A stretch of 64,000 nt of DNA from UBA1952 sp965246855 (GTDB lineage Bacteria; Bacteroidota; Bacteroidia; Chitinophagales; Chitinophagaceae), in NCBI GenBank assembly GCA_965246855.1, contig CBDFFP010000005.1:248001-312000 (forward strand), written 5' to 3'. The translations under genes and the position numbers were made by a program. Below are positions 1-8,882 of this stretch, piece by piece (position 1 is the first letter of the stretch; every line of letters begins with the position of its first letter). Under the pieces are notes generated by a model. That model saw only the letters and a list, made by a program, of their open reading frames with translations. It searched no databases and had not been told where the DNA came from.

Positions 1-38
1 TATTCTCCCCTGCTCTTTTCCGAATACGTATTCATCCA

Positions 39-46
39 TACATTCG
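39..46 (+). promoter_or_regulatory. Possible -7 promoter element for the DUF4142 gene
   Basis: TACATTCG resembles the Bacteroidota -7 core TAnnTTTG and lies 22 nt before the start codon at 69. One base departs from consensus and no -33 element was identified, so this is tentative. Confidence 0.3.
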
Positions 47-68
47 CACTCCTTAACCCCCTCTACTT

Positions 69-668
69 ATGAAACGCATTTTCCTGCCCGTGCTCCTCGC
101 CGCCGCAACCCTTGCCTCCTGCGAAACCAAGCACACCGAAGAATCCAACACTACTACCGAAACCACAACTGCTGCGCCTGCAGAAGCAATGCCTGCTGAG
201 CCAACAGGAGCGCCTGCTGCCAATGCTGCGCCCGTTGCCGAAATGGACAAGGAGTGGGCAATGAAAACTGCCGACGGCGGTATGCTGGAAGTGAAAGCCA
301 GTGAGTTTGCGATGGGCAACAGCACCAACGCAAAAGTGAAGGAAGTGGCGCAGATGATGATCACTGATCACACCAAAGCCAACAACGAGCTGAAAGGCAT
401 CGCCATGAACAAAGGCATGAACCTGCCTGCCGACCTGTCTCCGGAAAACAAAACCAAGTACGACGCGCTGGCTGCCAAGAAAGGTGCTGCGCTGGACAAG
501 GCTTACATGGATCTGATGGACGCGGACCACGGCAAAACCGTTGCCTCTTTCAAGGACTATTCTGCGAAAGGCACAGATGCAGACCTGAAGGCTTTTGCCG
601 CTAAAACACTCCCGACGCTGGAACACCACGCCATGATGGTGAAGGAAGCGAAAGGCAAAATGAAGTAA
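69..668 (+). CDS. DUF4142 family lipoprotein
   Basis: This 199-residue protein starts with a lipoprotein signal peptide whose lipobox LASC ends at Cys18, so it is probably anchored in the envelope. A low-complexity Thr/Glu/Ala/Pro linker (about residues 20-60) leads into a helical domain (about 62-195) with the features of DUF4142, a ferritin-like four-helix fold (DHTKANNEL in the middle, EHHAMM near the end). Members are common in Bacteroidota and Proteobacteria and have no established biochemical role. It stands alone ahead of a Crp-like gene on the same strand. The family call is from motif recognition; no metal-binding function can be claimed. Confidence 0.85.
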   Translation: MKRIFLPVLLAAATLASCETKHTEESNTTTETTTAAPAEAMPAEPTGAPAANAAPVAEMDKEWAMKTADGGMLEVKASEFAMGNSTNAKVKEVAQMMITDHTKANNELKGIAMNKGMNLPADLSPENKTKYDALAAKKGAALDKAYMDLMDADHGKTVASFKDYSAKGTDADLKAFAAKTLPTLEHHAMMVKEAKGKMK

Positions 669-746
669 GGTTCTTCACCGCAGAAATTCCGCTTAAAAGA
701 GCAGAAGGCAAATACGCTTTCTGCTCTTTTTCTTTGTGTCCTTTCC

Positions 747-1289
747 GTGGAAACACTTCCTCTTTTCTACCAACAGATTTGCGACTGGATACAGGCGTAT
801 GCGCCGCCGCAGACGGTTCCCGGAAAAACGTGTTTGCTCCAAGAAGGCGCGGTAGAAACCAAGCTCTACTTGATTGTAGAAGGCGCAGTGCAGGTGCTGT
901 ACCAAACCAACGCAGACGCGCCGCAGGTCATCCGGCTGGCCTACCGGGGTTCGCTGGTAAACGGACTGCCTTCTTTCCTTACCGGCAGCCCTTCCACGCT
1001 AAGTCTGCACACCGTCCGGAAGACGGTTTTACACGCCGTGCCCGCAAAGGCGATAAAAAGTTTTTTCCTCCAAACGCCCGAAAACGCAGACGCTTACCGG
1101 CAGTTGTTGGAAAGCCTTTTGGCGCAGCAGTTTGAGCGTGAATTAGACCTGTTGCAGCCCGACCCTGCGGTGCGCTACCAACGTGTGCTTCAGCGTAGCC
1201 CACAACTGTTTGCCGAGTTGCCCTTGCGCTACATCGCCTCCTATCTGCGCATGACGCCGGAGACCTTGAGCCGCATCCGAAAATCGTGA
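747..1289 (+). CDS. Crp/Fnr-type transcriptional regulator
   Basis: A 180-residue protein starting at a GTG. Residues 20-110 read as a cyclic-nucleotide-binding beta-roll (GAVETKLYLIVEGAVQVLY, then a turn with GSLVNGLPSF). A helical linker follows, and the C-terminal LRYIASYLRMTPETLSRIR is the recognition part of a Crp-type helix-turn-helix. In Bacteroidota such proteins often lack the residues that bind cAMP, so the effector cannot be predicted. The protein ends right after the recognition helix, which is usual for this short subgroup. The next gene, a DinB-family protein, begins about 60 nt downstream and may be co-transcribed. Confidence 0.85.
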   Translation: METLPLFYQQICDWIQAYAPPQTVPGKTCLLQEGAVETKLYLIVEGAVQVLYQTNADAPQVIRLAYRGSLVNGLPSFLTGSPSTLSLHTVRKTVLHAVPAKAIKSFFLQTPENADAYRQLLESLLAQQFERELDLLQPDPAVRYQRVLQRSPQLFAELPLRYIASYLRMTPETLSRIRKS

Positions 1290-1349
1290 TTTCGCTCAAG
1301 ATTGGCGGAGGAGAGGATGCGGAGCTTTGCGGCGAATTTCTCCCCAATC

Positions 1350-1901
1350 ATGAAACACGACATTGCCACCGCAGCCGCAGAACTCCAAGCCTTGCTCACC
1401 AAAACGGAAATTCGTTTGTCGCAACTGCGCGCTCTGCCCCAAGCTACCCTTCAACAGCATCCGGCAAACGGTGGTTGGAGCGCGCTGGAATGTCTGGAAC
1501 ACCTGAACCGCTACGCCGCGTATTATATGCCCGCGATAGAAAAGGCCATCAAGGCAGCTCCCCGGAAATCTTCCTCTGTTTATCATTCCGGCTGGCTGGG
1601 CGAATACTTTGCCAACCTGATGCGCGCCGAAAAGGCAAAGCCCGGAAAGATGTCCTCTCCAAAAGACAAAAACCCCTCAGGCACAACGCTGAACGCGGCA
1701 ACCGTATTGAAGGATTTCACACAAAACCTTTCCCGCATCCGCACCTTGCTGAATGACGCCTTACAGGCAGACTGGGGAGGAATTCGTATTCCTACAAGCC
1801 TTTCGCCGTTGGTGAGATTGAAGTTGGGCGATACGCTCCGGTTTTACGTTTTTCATATTGACCGGCACATGGCGCAGGCGACGCGGGCAGTGGGTTTGTA
1901 G
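1350..1901 (+). CDS. DinB superfamily protein
   Basis: A 183-residue protein counted from ATG 1350; an upstream TTG at 1302 would add 16 residues with no family support. The sequence has the DinB/YfiT four-helix pattern: an N-terminal helix, NGGWSALECLEHLNRYAAYY with the first metal-type His, and a C-terminal DTLRFYVFHIDRHMAQA holding the second and third His. DinB-fold proteins bind divalent metal and include thiol transferases and many proteins of unknown function. Bacteroidota carry several. Probably co-transcribed with the Crp-like gene upstream; its stop is about 110 nt before the chosen start of queA. Confidence 0.8.
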   Translation: MKHDIATAAAELQALLTKTEIRLSQLRALPQATLQQHPANGGWSALECLEHLNRYAAYYMPAIEKAIKAAPRKSSSVYHSGWLGEYFANLMRAEKAKPGKMSSPKDKNPSGTTLNAATVLKDFTQNLSRIRTLLNDALQADWGGIRIPTSLSPLVRLKLGDTLRFYVFHIDRHMAQATRAVGL

Positions 1902-2013
1902 CGGTTGTTTCGGTTGGGCGACCCTACCCGTTTACCTTCCCATCGGGAGAAGCCATTCCCTTCAAAAGCAAGCGTTTCGGATATTCGGCCTCTTCTTACA
2001 AAACACTATCGCC

Positions 2014-3237
2014 GTGTCTCACTCGCATCCCCGCCAGCTTTCCATAGAAGCCTTTGACTATCCGCTGCCCGAAGACCGCATTGCCGTGCATCCGCTGGCC
2101 GAGCGCGAGGCGTCTAAGATGCTGTGCTGGAAACACGGGGAAATTACGGACAGGCATTTCACCGACCTGCCGCAAGTGCTTCCGAAAGATTCCCTGCTCG
2201 TTTTGAACCAAAGCCGGGTGATTCCCGCGCGCCTGCATTTCACCAAAGAAACCGGCGGCGCGATTGAGATTTTCTGCTTGGAACCCGATGAGCGTTATAG
2301 TAGTATTGAAGAAGCACTGGCGCAAAGAAGCGAAGTGTATTGGCGCTGTATGGTGGGCGGCGCGGCGAAGTGGAAAAACGGCCAAACCCTGCGTTTAAAG
2401 GAAGACAATCTGATGCTGACCGCAGTGGCGCACGAGCGCGCGGGCGGCAATTTCACCATCCACTTTCGCTGGTCGGAGGAGGCGCTGTGCTTTGGCGAAG
2501 TGCTGGAGCGCATGGGGGCTATTCCGCTGCCACCTTACATCAACCGCGCGCCGGAAGCCGAAGATGCCGCGCGCTATCAAACCGTTTTTGCCCGCCACAG
2601 CGGCAGCGTAGCCGCGCCGACGGCTTCACTGCATTTCTCCGAAAACCTCCTGGCGCAGCTTGCCGAAAAAGACGTTGATTTTGCGTCCAGCACCCTCCAC
2701 GTAGGCGCTGGAACCTTCAAGCCGGTGAAGGCCGGAACCATGGCCGGCCACGACATGCACAGCGAGTGGATAGAGGTGGATCTGGCGCTGGTGGAAGCCC
2801 TGCAAAAAAGCCTCGACGGGAACATCGTGGCGGTAGGAACCACTGCAATGCGCACCATAGAAAGCCTGTACTGGATTGGCTGCAAACTGGCACAAAGAGT
2901 CCCCATACAGTGGGAAAGGGACGCCGTGAGCCAGTGGGAACCCTACGAACATGCTTACCGCGAAGTGCCGGTAGAAGAAGCCCTGGATGCCCTGCACCGC
3001 TGCCTTCAAAACATGGACACCCCCCTGCGCACCCGCACCCAAATCCTCCTCGCGCCGGGTTATGACTTCCGCCTCGCGCGCGGGCTGATTACCAACTTCC
3101 ACCAGCCGCGCTCTACCCTCTTGCTCCTCGTAGCCGCTTGCGTAGGGGAGGATTGGAGGCGCATTTATAACCACGCGCTGGCGAACAACTACCGGTTCCT
3201 AAGCTATGGGGATGGCAGTTATCTGGACATGGGATGA
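2014..3237 (+). CDS. queA: S-adenosylmethionine:tRNA ribosyltransferase-isomerase
   Basis: QueA transfers and isomerises the ribosyl part of SAM onto 7-aminomethyl-7-deazaguanine in tRNA, the step that makes epoxyqueuosine at wobble position 34. Diagnostic stretches are DYPLPEDRIAVHPL near the N-terminus, VLNQSRVIPARL, the core GSVAAPTASLHFS, TLHVGAGTFKPV, GTTAMRTIESLYW and the C-terminal ITNFHQPRSTLLLLVAA with YRFLSYGDGSYL. At 407 residues it is longer than E. coli QueA (about 356), as expected for the Bacteroidota form. I chose GTG 2014 because homology begins a few residues after it; the frame is open further upstream to 1858 but that part overlaps the DinB gene and looks non-coding. Confidence 0.95.
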   Translation: MSHSHPRQLSIEAFDYPLPEDRIAVHPLAEREASKMLCWKHGEITDRHFTDLPQVLPKDSLLVLNQSRVIPARLHFTKETGGAIEIFCLEPDERYSSIEEALAQRSEVYWRCMVGGAAKWKNGQTLRLKEDNLMLTAVAHERAGGNFTIHFRWSEEALCFGEVLERMGAIPLPPYINRAPEAEDAARYQTVFARHSGSVAAPTASLHFSENLLAQLAEKDVDFASSTLHVGAGTFKPVKAGTMAGHDMHSEWIEVDLALVEALQKSLDGNIVAVGTTAMRTIESLYWIGCKLAQRVPIQWERDAVSQWEPYEHAYREVPVEEALDALHRCLQNMDTPLRTRTQILLAPGYDFRLARGLITNFHQPRSTLLLLVAACVGEDWRRIYNHALANNYRFLSYGDGSYLDMG

Positions 3238-3548
3238 GGCGGGTACTCCTCCCTAAAAAAAAGCCCGATTAAAGGGCAAGTTTGTGTTGAATTATCATTG
3301 CGCACTTTTGCTTAATGCCATTTGCAGTTGTAAAAAGCGCTGTGTCACACTGCCAACATACACTTTACAGGTGTAAAGGATTATGAGCATCTGTGCACAA
3401 CCCAGTTTTCATCTGTAAATAGCTTTTAGCATTTAGTCACAAACTTGTTTTTAGATAGAAAGAGGTCTGCGCACAAGTGTTTTATGCGTTTTACAGTACC
3501 TTGCTGTTTATTTCGGAAAGACATTCCACCCTCTTCTCCTTCTCCCCC
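3238..3548. other. Intergenic region with a small hairpin
   Basis: About 310 bp without a recognisable gene. A short GCCC/GGGC hairpin at 3269-3283 is preceded by a run of eight A, so it would read as hairpin plus U-run only on the minus strand. It may act as a weak bidirectional terminator after queA. The rest is AT-rich with nothing else I can assign. Confidence 0.3.
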
Positions 3549-4268
3549 ATGAAAAAATCTTCCAAAAAGGAAACAGCAGCAAGCTATGCCCCACTCCTGA
3601 CTCCAAAGGCGAAAAAGAAGCCCGTCCGCAAGCGTGCGCTCCCGCGAAAAGACGCCGACCTGGGTGCGGTTTCCCAAACGGTAGCCCTTAGCTGGGCCGC
3701 CAATCCTGCCCTCACGCTGTTGTGGACAACGCAGGCGGCCTTTGCGGCAGATGCTGCGGCCTTTGGCCTTTCGCTGGATGCCCGGCTCGTGGCGGGCAGC
3801 AACAAACCGGCGGCGGTGCAGGTGCTTCGCAACCTTGATAAGGAGATAAACGCAGGCATTTCTTCCCTGAAAATAGACGTGCTGCAAAAGTTTGGACGCA
3901 AGGACGGCCCGGCGGAATATGCCCGCTACGGACTGGCCAAAAAAGGCCCTGCCTACCGCTTCCCCAACGACCGCGACAGCCGCCTGATGGCCTTGGAACT
4001 GGTGGAGGCCGCCACCACTGCCGATGGCACAGGCGGAACGGATTATGACCCCGCATTCTGGCAGCAAATGCAAGTGCGCTACAAAGCCGCGCTGGCCAAT
4101 GCCAGCACCACAGACGGCGCTATTTCCACCCACGTGGGCAGCAAAAACGCCGTGCGGGCGCGGCTGCGTAAGACCATGAAGGCCTTGCAGTTTTTGCTGC
4201 GCGCCCACTATCCCGACAGCTACAAAGCCGTGTTCCGGCAATGGGGCTGGCAGAAGGAAGATTATTAG
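3549..4268 (+). CDS. Hypothetical helical protein
   Basis: A 239-residue protein from ATG 3549 with a very basic start (Lys/Arg-rich to residue 40) and no signal peptide or membrane segment. The remainder is predicted mostly helical, with a Trp-rich end (FRQWGWQKEDY). I do not recognise the family. Its organisation resembles the hypothetical protein at 34637-35584: both have helical bundles ending with a pattern like LxxxYPDSYKAxFRxWGW or LKxFYRDNERELGNWGV, a motif type repeated twice in that other protein. The two may share a domain; this is inference. The gene stands alone between queA and priA on the same strand. Confidence 0.6.
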   Translation: MKKSSKKETAASYAPLLTPKAKKKPVRKRALPRKDADLGAVSQTVALSWAANPALTLLWTTQAAFAADAAAFGLSLDARLVAGSNKPAAVQVLRNLDKEINAGISSLKIDVLQKFGRKDGPAEYARYGLAKKGPAYRFPNDRDSRLMALELVEAATTADGTGGTDYDPAFWQQMQVRYKAALANASTTDGAISTHVGSKNAVRARLRKTMKALQFLLRAHYPDSYKAVFRQWGWQKEDY

Positions 4269-4323
4269 GGAACGGTAGGGACACGCCCCACCTTTGCACG
4301 CCCTCTTTATTTCCTTTCCCCCC

Positions 4324-6771
4324 GTGCCCCAATACGCCGAAATCATTCTTCCCCTTGCCCTGCCGCAAACGCTCACTTACGGCGTTCCGCTGGAGATGCA
4401 GCAAACGGTTGCGGTAGGGATGCGGGCAGAAGTAGGATTGGGTGCAAACAAGACCTACACCGGCCTCGTGGTGGCCCTTCATGACCGCCGCCCGGAAGGC
4501 TACGACGTGAAGCCCCTACGCAGCCTGCTGGACGACGCGCCCATCATCAACGGAACCCAACTTAAGTTCTGGTCGTGGCTGGCGAAATACTACATGGCCA
4601 CACCTGGCGAGGTGATGCAGGCTGCCTTACCCGCCCACCTGAAAGTGCAGGGCGAAACGCGCCTGTTGTGGACGGGCCTCGCCGAACCGGCAGACCAATG
4701 GAGCGAGGAAGGATACCTGGCTTTTGAAGCCTTGCAGGTGCGGAAGGAACTGCGTATTTCCGAGGTGCGCAGTCTGGTTTCAGCGCGCCATCTGGTCGCC
4801 GTGCTGCACGAACTTTTAGAGCGCGGCGCGGCGCTGGTGGACGAAACAGCGAAGAATCCTTACCGCCCGCGAACGGAAAAAGTAGTGGTGCTTCACCCCG
4901 ATTACGAAAGCGAAGAGGCGCAGAAAAGTCTGTTTGAGCAGTTGGAGAAAGCGCCGAAGAAGCTGCAAATTCTTCTGGCCTACATGCAGCTTAAAGCGCA
5001 GGGCGGGCTGGTGCGACAAGCGGCATTGACAGAGAAAAGCGGCGCGACAGCGGCGGCCCTAAAGACACTGGCGGAGAAGGGAATCTTTCTGTTGGAAGAA
5101 ATCACCCTTGACCGATTGGCGCGGCGCGCGGCGGCAGAAGTAAAGGAAATCGCCTTCACGCCCGCGCAGCAAAAAGCCTACGACGAGCTGCAAAACGGCC
5201 TTACGGAGAAAGGCATCTGCCTGCTCCACGGCGTAACCGGTTCCGGCAAAACGCTGCTCTACTTAGAGAAAATCCGCGAGGTGCTGGCCGAAGGAAAACA
5301 AGCCATCTTCTTGCTGCCGGAAATCGGACTGACGACGCAGTTGGTAACGCGCCTCTACGCGTATTTCGGCGATGAACTGGGCGTCTACCACAGCCGCTTT
5401 TCCGACAACGAGCGGGTGGAAATCTGGGACAAAGTGCGCGCCGGAAGCTATCGCATCATAGTTGGCCCGCGCTCTGCACTCTGGCTTCCTTACGACAAAC
5501 TGGGCCTTATCATCGCCGACGAAGAGCACGACCCTTCTTACAAACAGCGCGACCCGTCGCCACGCTTCCACGCTCGCGACGCAGCCATCTATCTGGCTTC
5601 GCTGCACGGCGCACAAGTGATTCTCGGATCGGCCACGCCGTCGGTGGAAACACTCTACAATGCGCACACCAAAAAGTATGGTTGCGCCACGCTTACGGAA
5701 CGCTATCTGGGCGTGAAAATGCCTGTGATTGAAGTGGTAGACGCCCGCAGTATTGAACAGCACCGCGCGCAGGGCATCGACATTTTCACGCCCGAACTTC
5801 TTACCGCCATTACCGACGCCCTGGCGCGGCGCAAGCAGGTCATTCTCTTCCAAAACCGCCGGGGCTACGCACCTTTTCTGCTCTGCACCATGTGTGGTTT
5901 TGTGCCCCACTGCCGCAGCTGCTCCGTCAGCCTCACCTACCACAAAAGCACCGACAAACTACATTGTCATTACTGCGGCGCGAAGACGCCCGTAGTGATG
6001 TCCTGTCCGCAATGTGGAAGTGATAAAATCCGAAGTAAAAGCTTTGGCACGGAGAAGATTGAAGAAGAGATTCAGCGCCTGTTTCCCCACGCTTCCGTAG
6101 CGCGGATGGACGTGGACAGCACGCGCAACAAGAACGCTTTCTCCGACCTGCTGGAGCGGATGCAAAAGCAGCAGATAGACATTCTGGTGGGCACGCAAAT
6201 GGTAGTGAAAGGACTGGATTTTGCGCCCGTTGCTTTGGTGGGCATTCTCCTCGCCGACGGCCTGCTTTCCTTCCCCGATTTCCGGGTGAACGAGCGGGCG
6301 TTTCAGTTGATGGAGCAAGTGAGCGGACGCGCGGGGCGTAGTGATGGCGAAGGCCGAGTGTTTATCCAAGCTTACAACAAAGACCACCCCACGATTGGCT
6401 GGGTGCAGCGCCATGACATGAGTAGCTTTTACCGCCACGAAATCAAGTACCGCGAGCTGTTCAGCTACCCGCCCTTTGTGCGCATGATTCGCGTTGCCTT
6501 CCGCCACCCCGATTTGCAAAAAGCGGCGACAGCAGCAGCCACTTTAGCGGAGTCTATTCAGAAGTTAGAAGGTATTGACGTGCAAGGCCCCGTGCCGGGA
6601 TTGGTGGCGCGGGTGCGCAATATGTATGTGCAGGAAGTGTGGATAAAATGCCCGCGCATCAAAGAGAAGATTGACGAAGTGAAAGCCCGGCTCCTCCATG
6701 AGCGCAGTTTGTTGCAGGCACAAAGAGGAAGTGGGAATTTGCAGATTCAGTTTGATGTGGACCCGGTATAA
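4324..6771 (+). CDS. priA: Primosomal replication protein N' (PriA helicase)
   Basis: PriA recognises stalled replication forks and reloads the replicative helicase. The protein shows the N-terminal 3'-end-binding domain, a Walker A motif GVTGSGKT near residue 305, the DEEHD box near 400, a zinc-binding insertion with eight cysteines (CTMCGFVPHCRSC ... CHYCG ... CPQCG, about 520-565), and helicase motifs V/VI (GTQMVVKGLDF, SGRAGR). From GTG 4324 it is 815 residues, normal for Bacteroidota. A TTG at 4294 would add ten residues before the conserved start, so I prefer the GTG. A stretch of imperfect ATGA-type repeats follows the stop, then the convergent TPR gene. Confidence 0.96.
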   Translation: MPQYAEIILPLALPQTLTYGVPLEMQQTVAVGMRAEVGLGANKTYTGLVVALHDRRPEGYDVKPLRSLLDDAPIINGTQLKFWSWLAKYYMATPGEVMQAALPAHLKVQGETRLLWTGLAEPADQWSEEGYLAFEALQVRKELRISEVRSLVSARHLVAVLHELLERGAALVDETAKNPYRPRTEKVVVLHPDYESEEAQKSLFEQLEKAPKKLQILLAYMQLKAQGGLVRQAALTEKSGATAAALKTLAEKGIFLLEEITLDRLARRAAAEVKEIAFTPAQQKAYDELQNGLTEKGICLLHGVTGSGKTLLYLEKIREVLAEGKQAIFLLPEIGLTTQLVTRLYAYFGDELGVYHSRFSDNERVEIWDKVRAGSYRIIVGPRSALWLPYDKLGLIIADEEHDPSYKQRDPSPRFHARDAAIYLASLHGAQVILGSATPSVETLYNAHTKKYGCATLTERYLGVKMPVIEVVDARSIEQHRAQGIDIFTPELLTAITDALARRKQVILFQNRRGYAPFLLCTMCGFVPHCRSCSVSLTYHKSTDKLHCHYCGAKTPVVMSCPQCGSDKIRSKSFGTEKIEEEIQRLFPHASVARMDVDSTRNKNAFSDLLERMQKQQIDILVGTQMVVKGLDFAPVALVGILLADGLLSFPDFRVNERAFQLMEQVSGRAGRSDGEGRVFIQAYNKDHPTIGWVQRHDMSSFYRHEIKYRELFSYPPFVRMIRVAFRHPDLQKAATAAATLAESIQKLEGIDVQGPVPGLVARVRNMYVQEVWIKCPRIKEKIDEVKARLLHERSLLQAQRGSGNLQIQFDVDPV

Positions 6772-6816
6772 GCAATGAATAATGAGTAATGAACAATGGA
6801 TAATGAGGTACTGGAT

Positions 6817-8238
6817 TCAGCTCCTTTTATATCGTGCAATCAGTTCGCTCACCGCCGCGCGGCGCAGATAATCGGGGTTGAGGTCAAGGAAGGTTTTAAT
6901 GCGCTTCGGTGCGCCGCGCAGGGCGGTTTCTAACTGAATCAGCGCGTCTTTGGTTTTGCCGGTTTCCAGGAGCATCGCCGCGTCGTAGTAGCGCAGGTCG
7001 GGCTTGTCGCCGAGATGTTCGCGGGCAATTTCCAACTGCGTGAGTGCTTCTTCGTAATAGCCGCCCATGTACAGACCGCGCACCAGCGTCACCCACGTGG
7101 TTTTGTTGTTTGGTTTCAGGCGGACGGCATTCAGAAAGCAAACAAGTGCTTCACTTGTGGCTTCCATTGCCATCAGGCAGTTGCCCAGCGCCATGCAGTA
7201 AGACGCGTTTTCCTTGTCCAGATTCAGGGCAATTCCAAAGGCTTTAGCGGCTTTTTCCCAGTTCTCTTCCTGCGCGTAGGTCTCGCCGATTTTGTAGAAA
7301 ATCCCATCGTCCTGCGGCGAAAGGCGTGAGGCCTGGCGGTAGTAGTGGCGCGCTTTGGGGAAGTCTTTTTGCTTTTCCCAGCAGTAACCCATTGCCTCGT
7401 AAATCACGTCTTCGGGCTTGGCAATTTCCAAGTGCTTTTCCAGCACTTCAATAGCGCGCTCAAACCATTTGAGGCGCATGTAGGCATCGGCCATGTTGCG
7501 GTAGGCAAACTCAAAATTCTCGTCTATCGCTACGCAGAACTCATAAGCGTCAATCGCTTTTTCCCACAGCTTCAATCCCTGATAAGCCGCGCCGAGATTG
7601 AACCACGCCAACGCGTTGTACGGGTCTTTCTCCGTGAGGCTGGTGTGGATCTCAATGCTTTCTTCCAAGCGGCCCGTAAACTCTGCCCAGAAGCAGATTT
7701 TCTGCAGCGCTTCTTCGTGGCGGGGAACGCGTTCCAGCACCTTTTTCAGCGTGTCAAATACTTTTTCAAACTCCTCACCTTCGTCGTACACGTCGGCCAG
7801 TTCTAGGAGCAATTCTATCAGCTCGCGACCTTTGAAGAAAGGTGATTCCTTCTCCAAAATTTCCGCCGCCGCGTCGTGTTTAAACTGGCTTACCAGCACG
7901 TCGGAGCGCAGGAGAATGCTATCCAAATTATGCGCCTCGTAGCCGTCCACCTCGTCCAAGGCTTTCAGGGCCTGTCCATACTTCTGCGAAGCAATAAGAA
8001 TCTCTGCTTTCAGGAGCAGCAATGAAGTAGAAAACGGGTAGTAGGTGCGGGCGATTTCGCAGGCCAGTAGGGCCTGGTCTTCGCGGCTGTTCTGGAAGAA
8101 GTATTCGGCCACTTTCTCAAACTCTTCTTCGTCCAGCATACTGCCGCCGTTGCCGCTTTTCAGAGCTTCAAAGCGGCGCAGCAGGTCTTCCATAAACGCG
8201 TGGTCTTCTTCGAGATAATCGTCGTCGTCTTCAAACAT
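6817..8238 (-). CDS. Tetratricopeptide repeat protein
   Basis: A 473-residue cytoplasmic protein (no signal peptide) with an acidic N-terminus (FEDDDDYLEED) followed by about ten TPR units. Clear examples are ALAWFNLGAAYQGLKLWEKAIDAYE, FAYRNMADAYMRLKWFERAIEVLE, DGIFYKIGETYAQEENWEKAAKAFG and ASYCMALGNCLMAMEATSEAL. TPR arrays are protein-binding scaffolds; the partner is not known here. Large stand-alone TPR proteins of this acidic type are widespread in Bacteroidota. It has its own promoter-like element at 8255-8262 and converges with priA. Confidence 0.88.
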   Translation of the reverse strand: MFEDDDDYLEEDHAFMEDLLRRFEALKSGNGGSMLDEEEFEKVAEYFFQNSREDQALLACEIARTYYPFSTSLLLLKAEILIASQKYGQALKALDEVDGYEAHNLDSILLRSDVLVSQFKHDAAAEILEKESPFFKGRELIELLLELADVYDEGEEFEKVFDTLKKVLERVPRHEEALQKICFWAEFTGRLEESIEIHTSLTEKDPYNALAWFNLGAAYQGLKLWEKAIDAYEFCVAIDENFEFAYRNMADAYMRLKWFERAIEVLEKHLEIAKPEDVIYEAMGYCWEKQKDFPKARHYYRQASRLSPQDDGIFYKIGETYAQEENWEKAAKAFGIALNLDKENASYCMALGNCLMAMEATSEALVCFLNAVRLKPNNKTTWVTLVRGLYMGGYYEEALTQLEIAREHLGDKPDLRYYDAAMLLETGKTKDALIQLETALRGAPKRIKTFLDLNPDYLRRAAVSELIARYKRS

Positions 8239-8254
8239 GGTTTTGTCCTTTTCT

Positions 8255-8262
8255 CAAAGATA
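8255..8262 (-). promoter_or_regulatory. -7 promoter element of the TPR gene
   Basis: On the minus strand this reads TATCTTTG, a full match to the Bacteroidota -7 consensus TAnnTTTG, 17 nt before the start codon of the TPR gene. Confidence 0.5.
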
Positions 8263-8278
8263 GGGCACGAAACAGGTA

Positions 8279-8310
8279 CCAGGGAATAGGGAACAGGGAA
8301 CAGGGAGGAA
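8279..8310. repeat. Short GGGAACA-type tandem repeat
   Basis: Three to four imperfect copies of AGGGAACA/AGGGAATA stand between the TPR gene and the lipoprotein gene. Simple repeats like this are common in Bacteroidota intergenic DNA. No function is inferred. Confidence 0.5.
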
Positions 8311-8426
8311 GGAGAAATACAGTCTTCCAAGTGCTTTTCATCCACGCTTTCCACACAAAAAAGAACGCACCTTTTGACGCGTTCCTGTACACTCTTTTGC
8401 ATTAGGGCAACCGTATAAAATTGCCG

Positions 8427-8840
8427 CTACTCTACCACTTGTTTGAGCGTAATGTTGAGGTTCAGAACTTTTTCTTCGCTGAGCGTGTAAGCGAATCCAC
8501 CTTTCACAATCCGGGGCTGTTGAAGCTTAGAGTATGGTAGGTACCCTGTTCCTTCGATGTAGTAAAGGCCTTTGTAGAGGCTGGGGAAAAGCGCCTGTGC
8601 GGCAGTGGAAGGCAGTGCCGTCAGATTGGCGCTATCGCTCCATGCAAGCGGGTTTGTGGGTGCAGAAGAAGCGTTGTACCGGATGCGCACGCGGCCATTT
8701 TCTATAGCCGTGCCGTTATAGGTCATAGAAATACGCAGGGCCGCCGGGCCGCCTTTACCGGCAACTTGTTTAACGTCAGCGTCTTTACGGCAACCCGTGA
8801 AGGCTAGCAGGAATAAGGCAGAGAAAAGAAGGGCTTTCAT
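8427..8840 (-). CDS. Hypothetical lipoprotein
   Basis: A 137-residue protein from ATG 8840. It begins with a typical lipoprotein signal (MKALLFSALFLLAFTGC, lipobox FTGC) and then has a beta-rich body with alternating hydrophobic residues (LRISMTYNGTAIENGRVRIRYNAS), suggesting a small beta-sandwich carried on the membrane. The family is not recognised. An in-frame start 11 codons upstream would place an extra polar leader before the signal peptide and is less likely. It lies 42 nt downstream of the GHL10 hydrolase gene on the same strand and may share its transcript. Confidence 0.65.
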   Translation of the reverse strand: MKALLFSALFLLAFTGCRKDADVKQVAGKGGPAALRISMTYNGTAIENGRVRIRYNASSAPTNPLAWSDSANLTALPSTAAQALFPSLYKGLYYIEGTGYLPYSKLQQPRIVKGGFAYTLSEEKVLNLNITLKQVVE

Positions 8841-8882
8841 GTTGGGAAAAGAAGGCTTAAAGGTAAGGCGCAACGGGTGTCG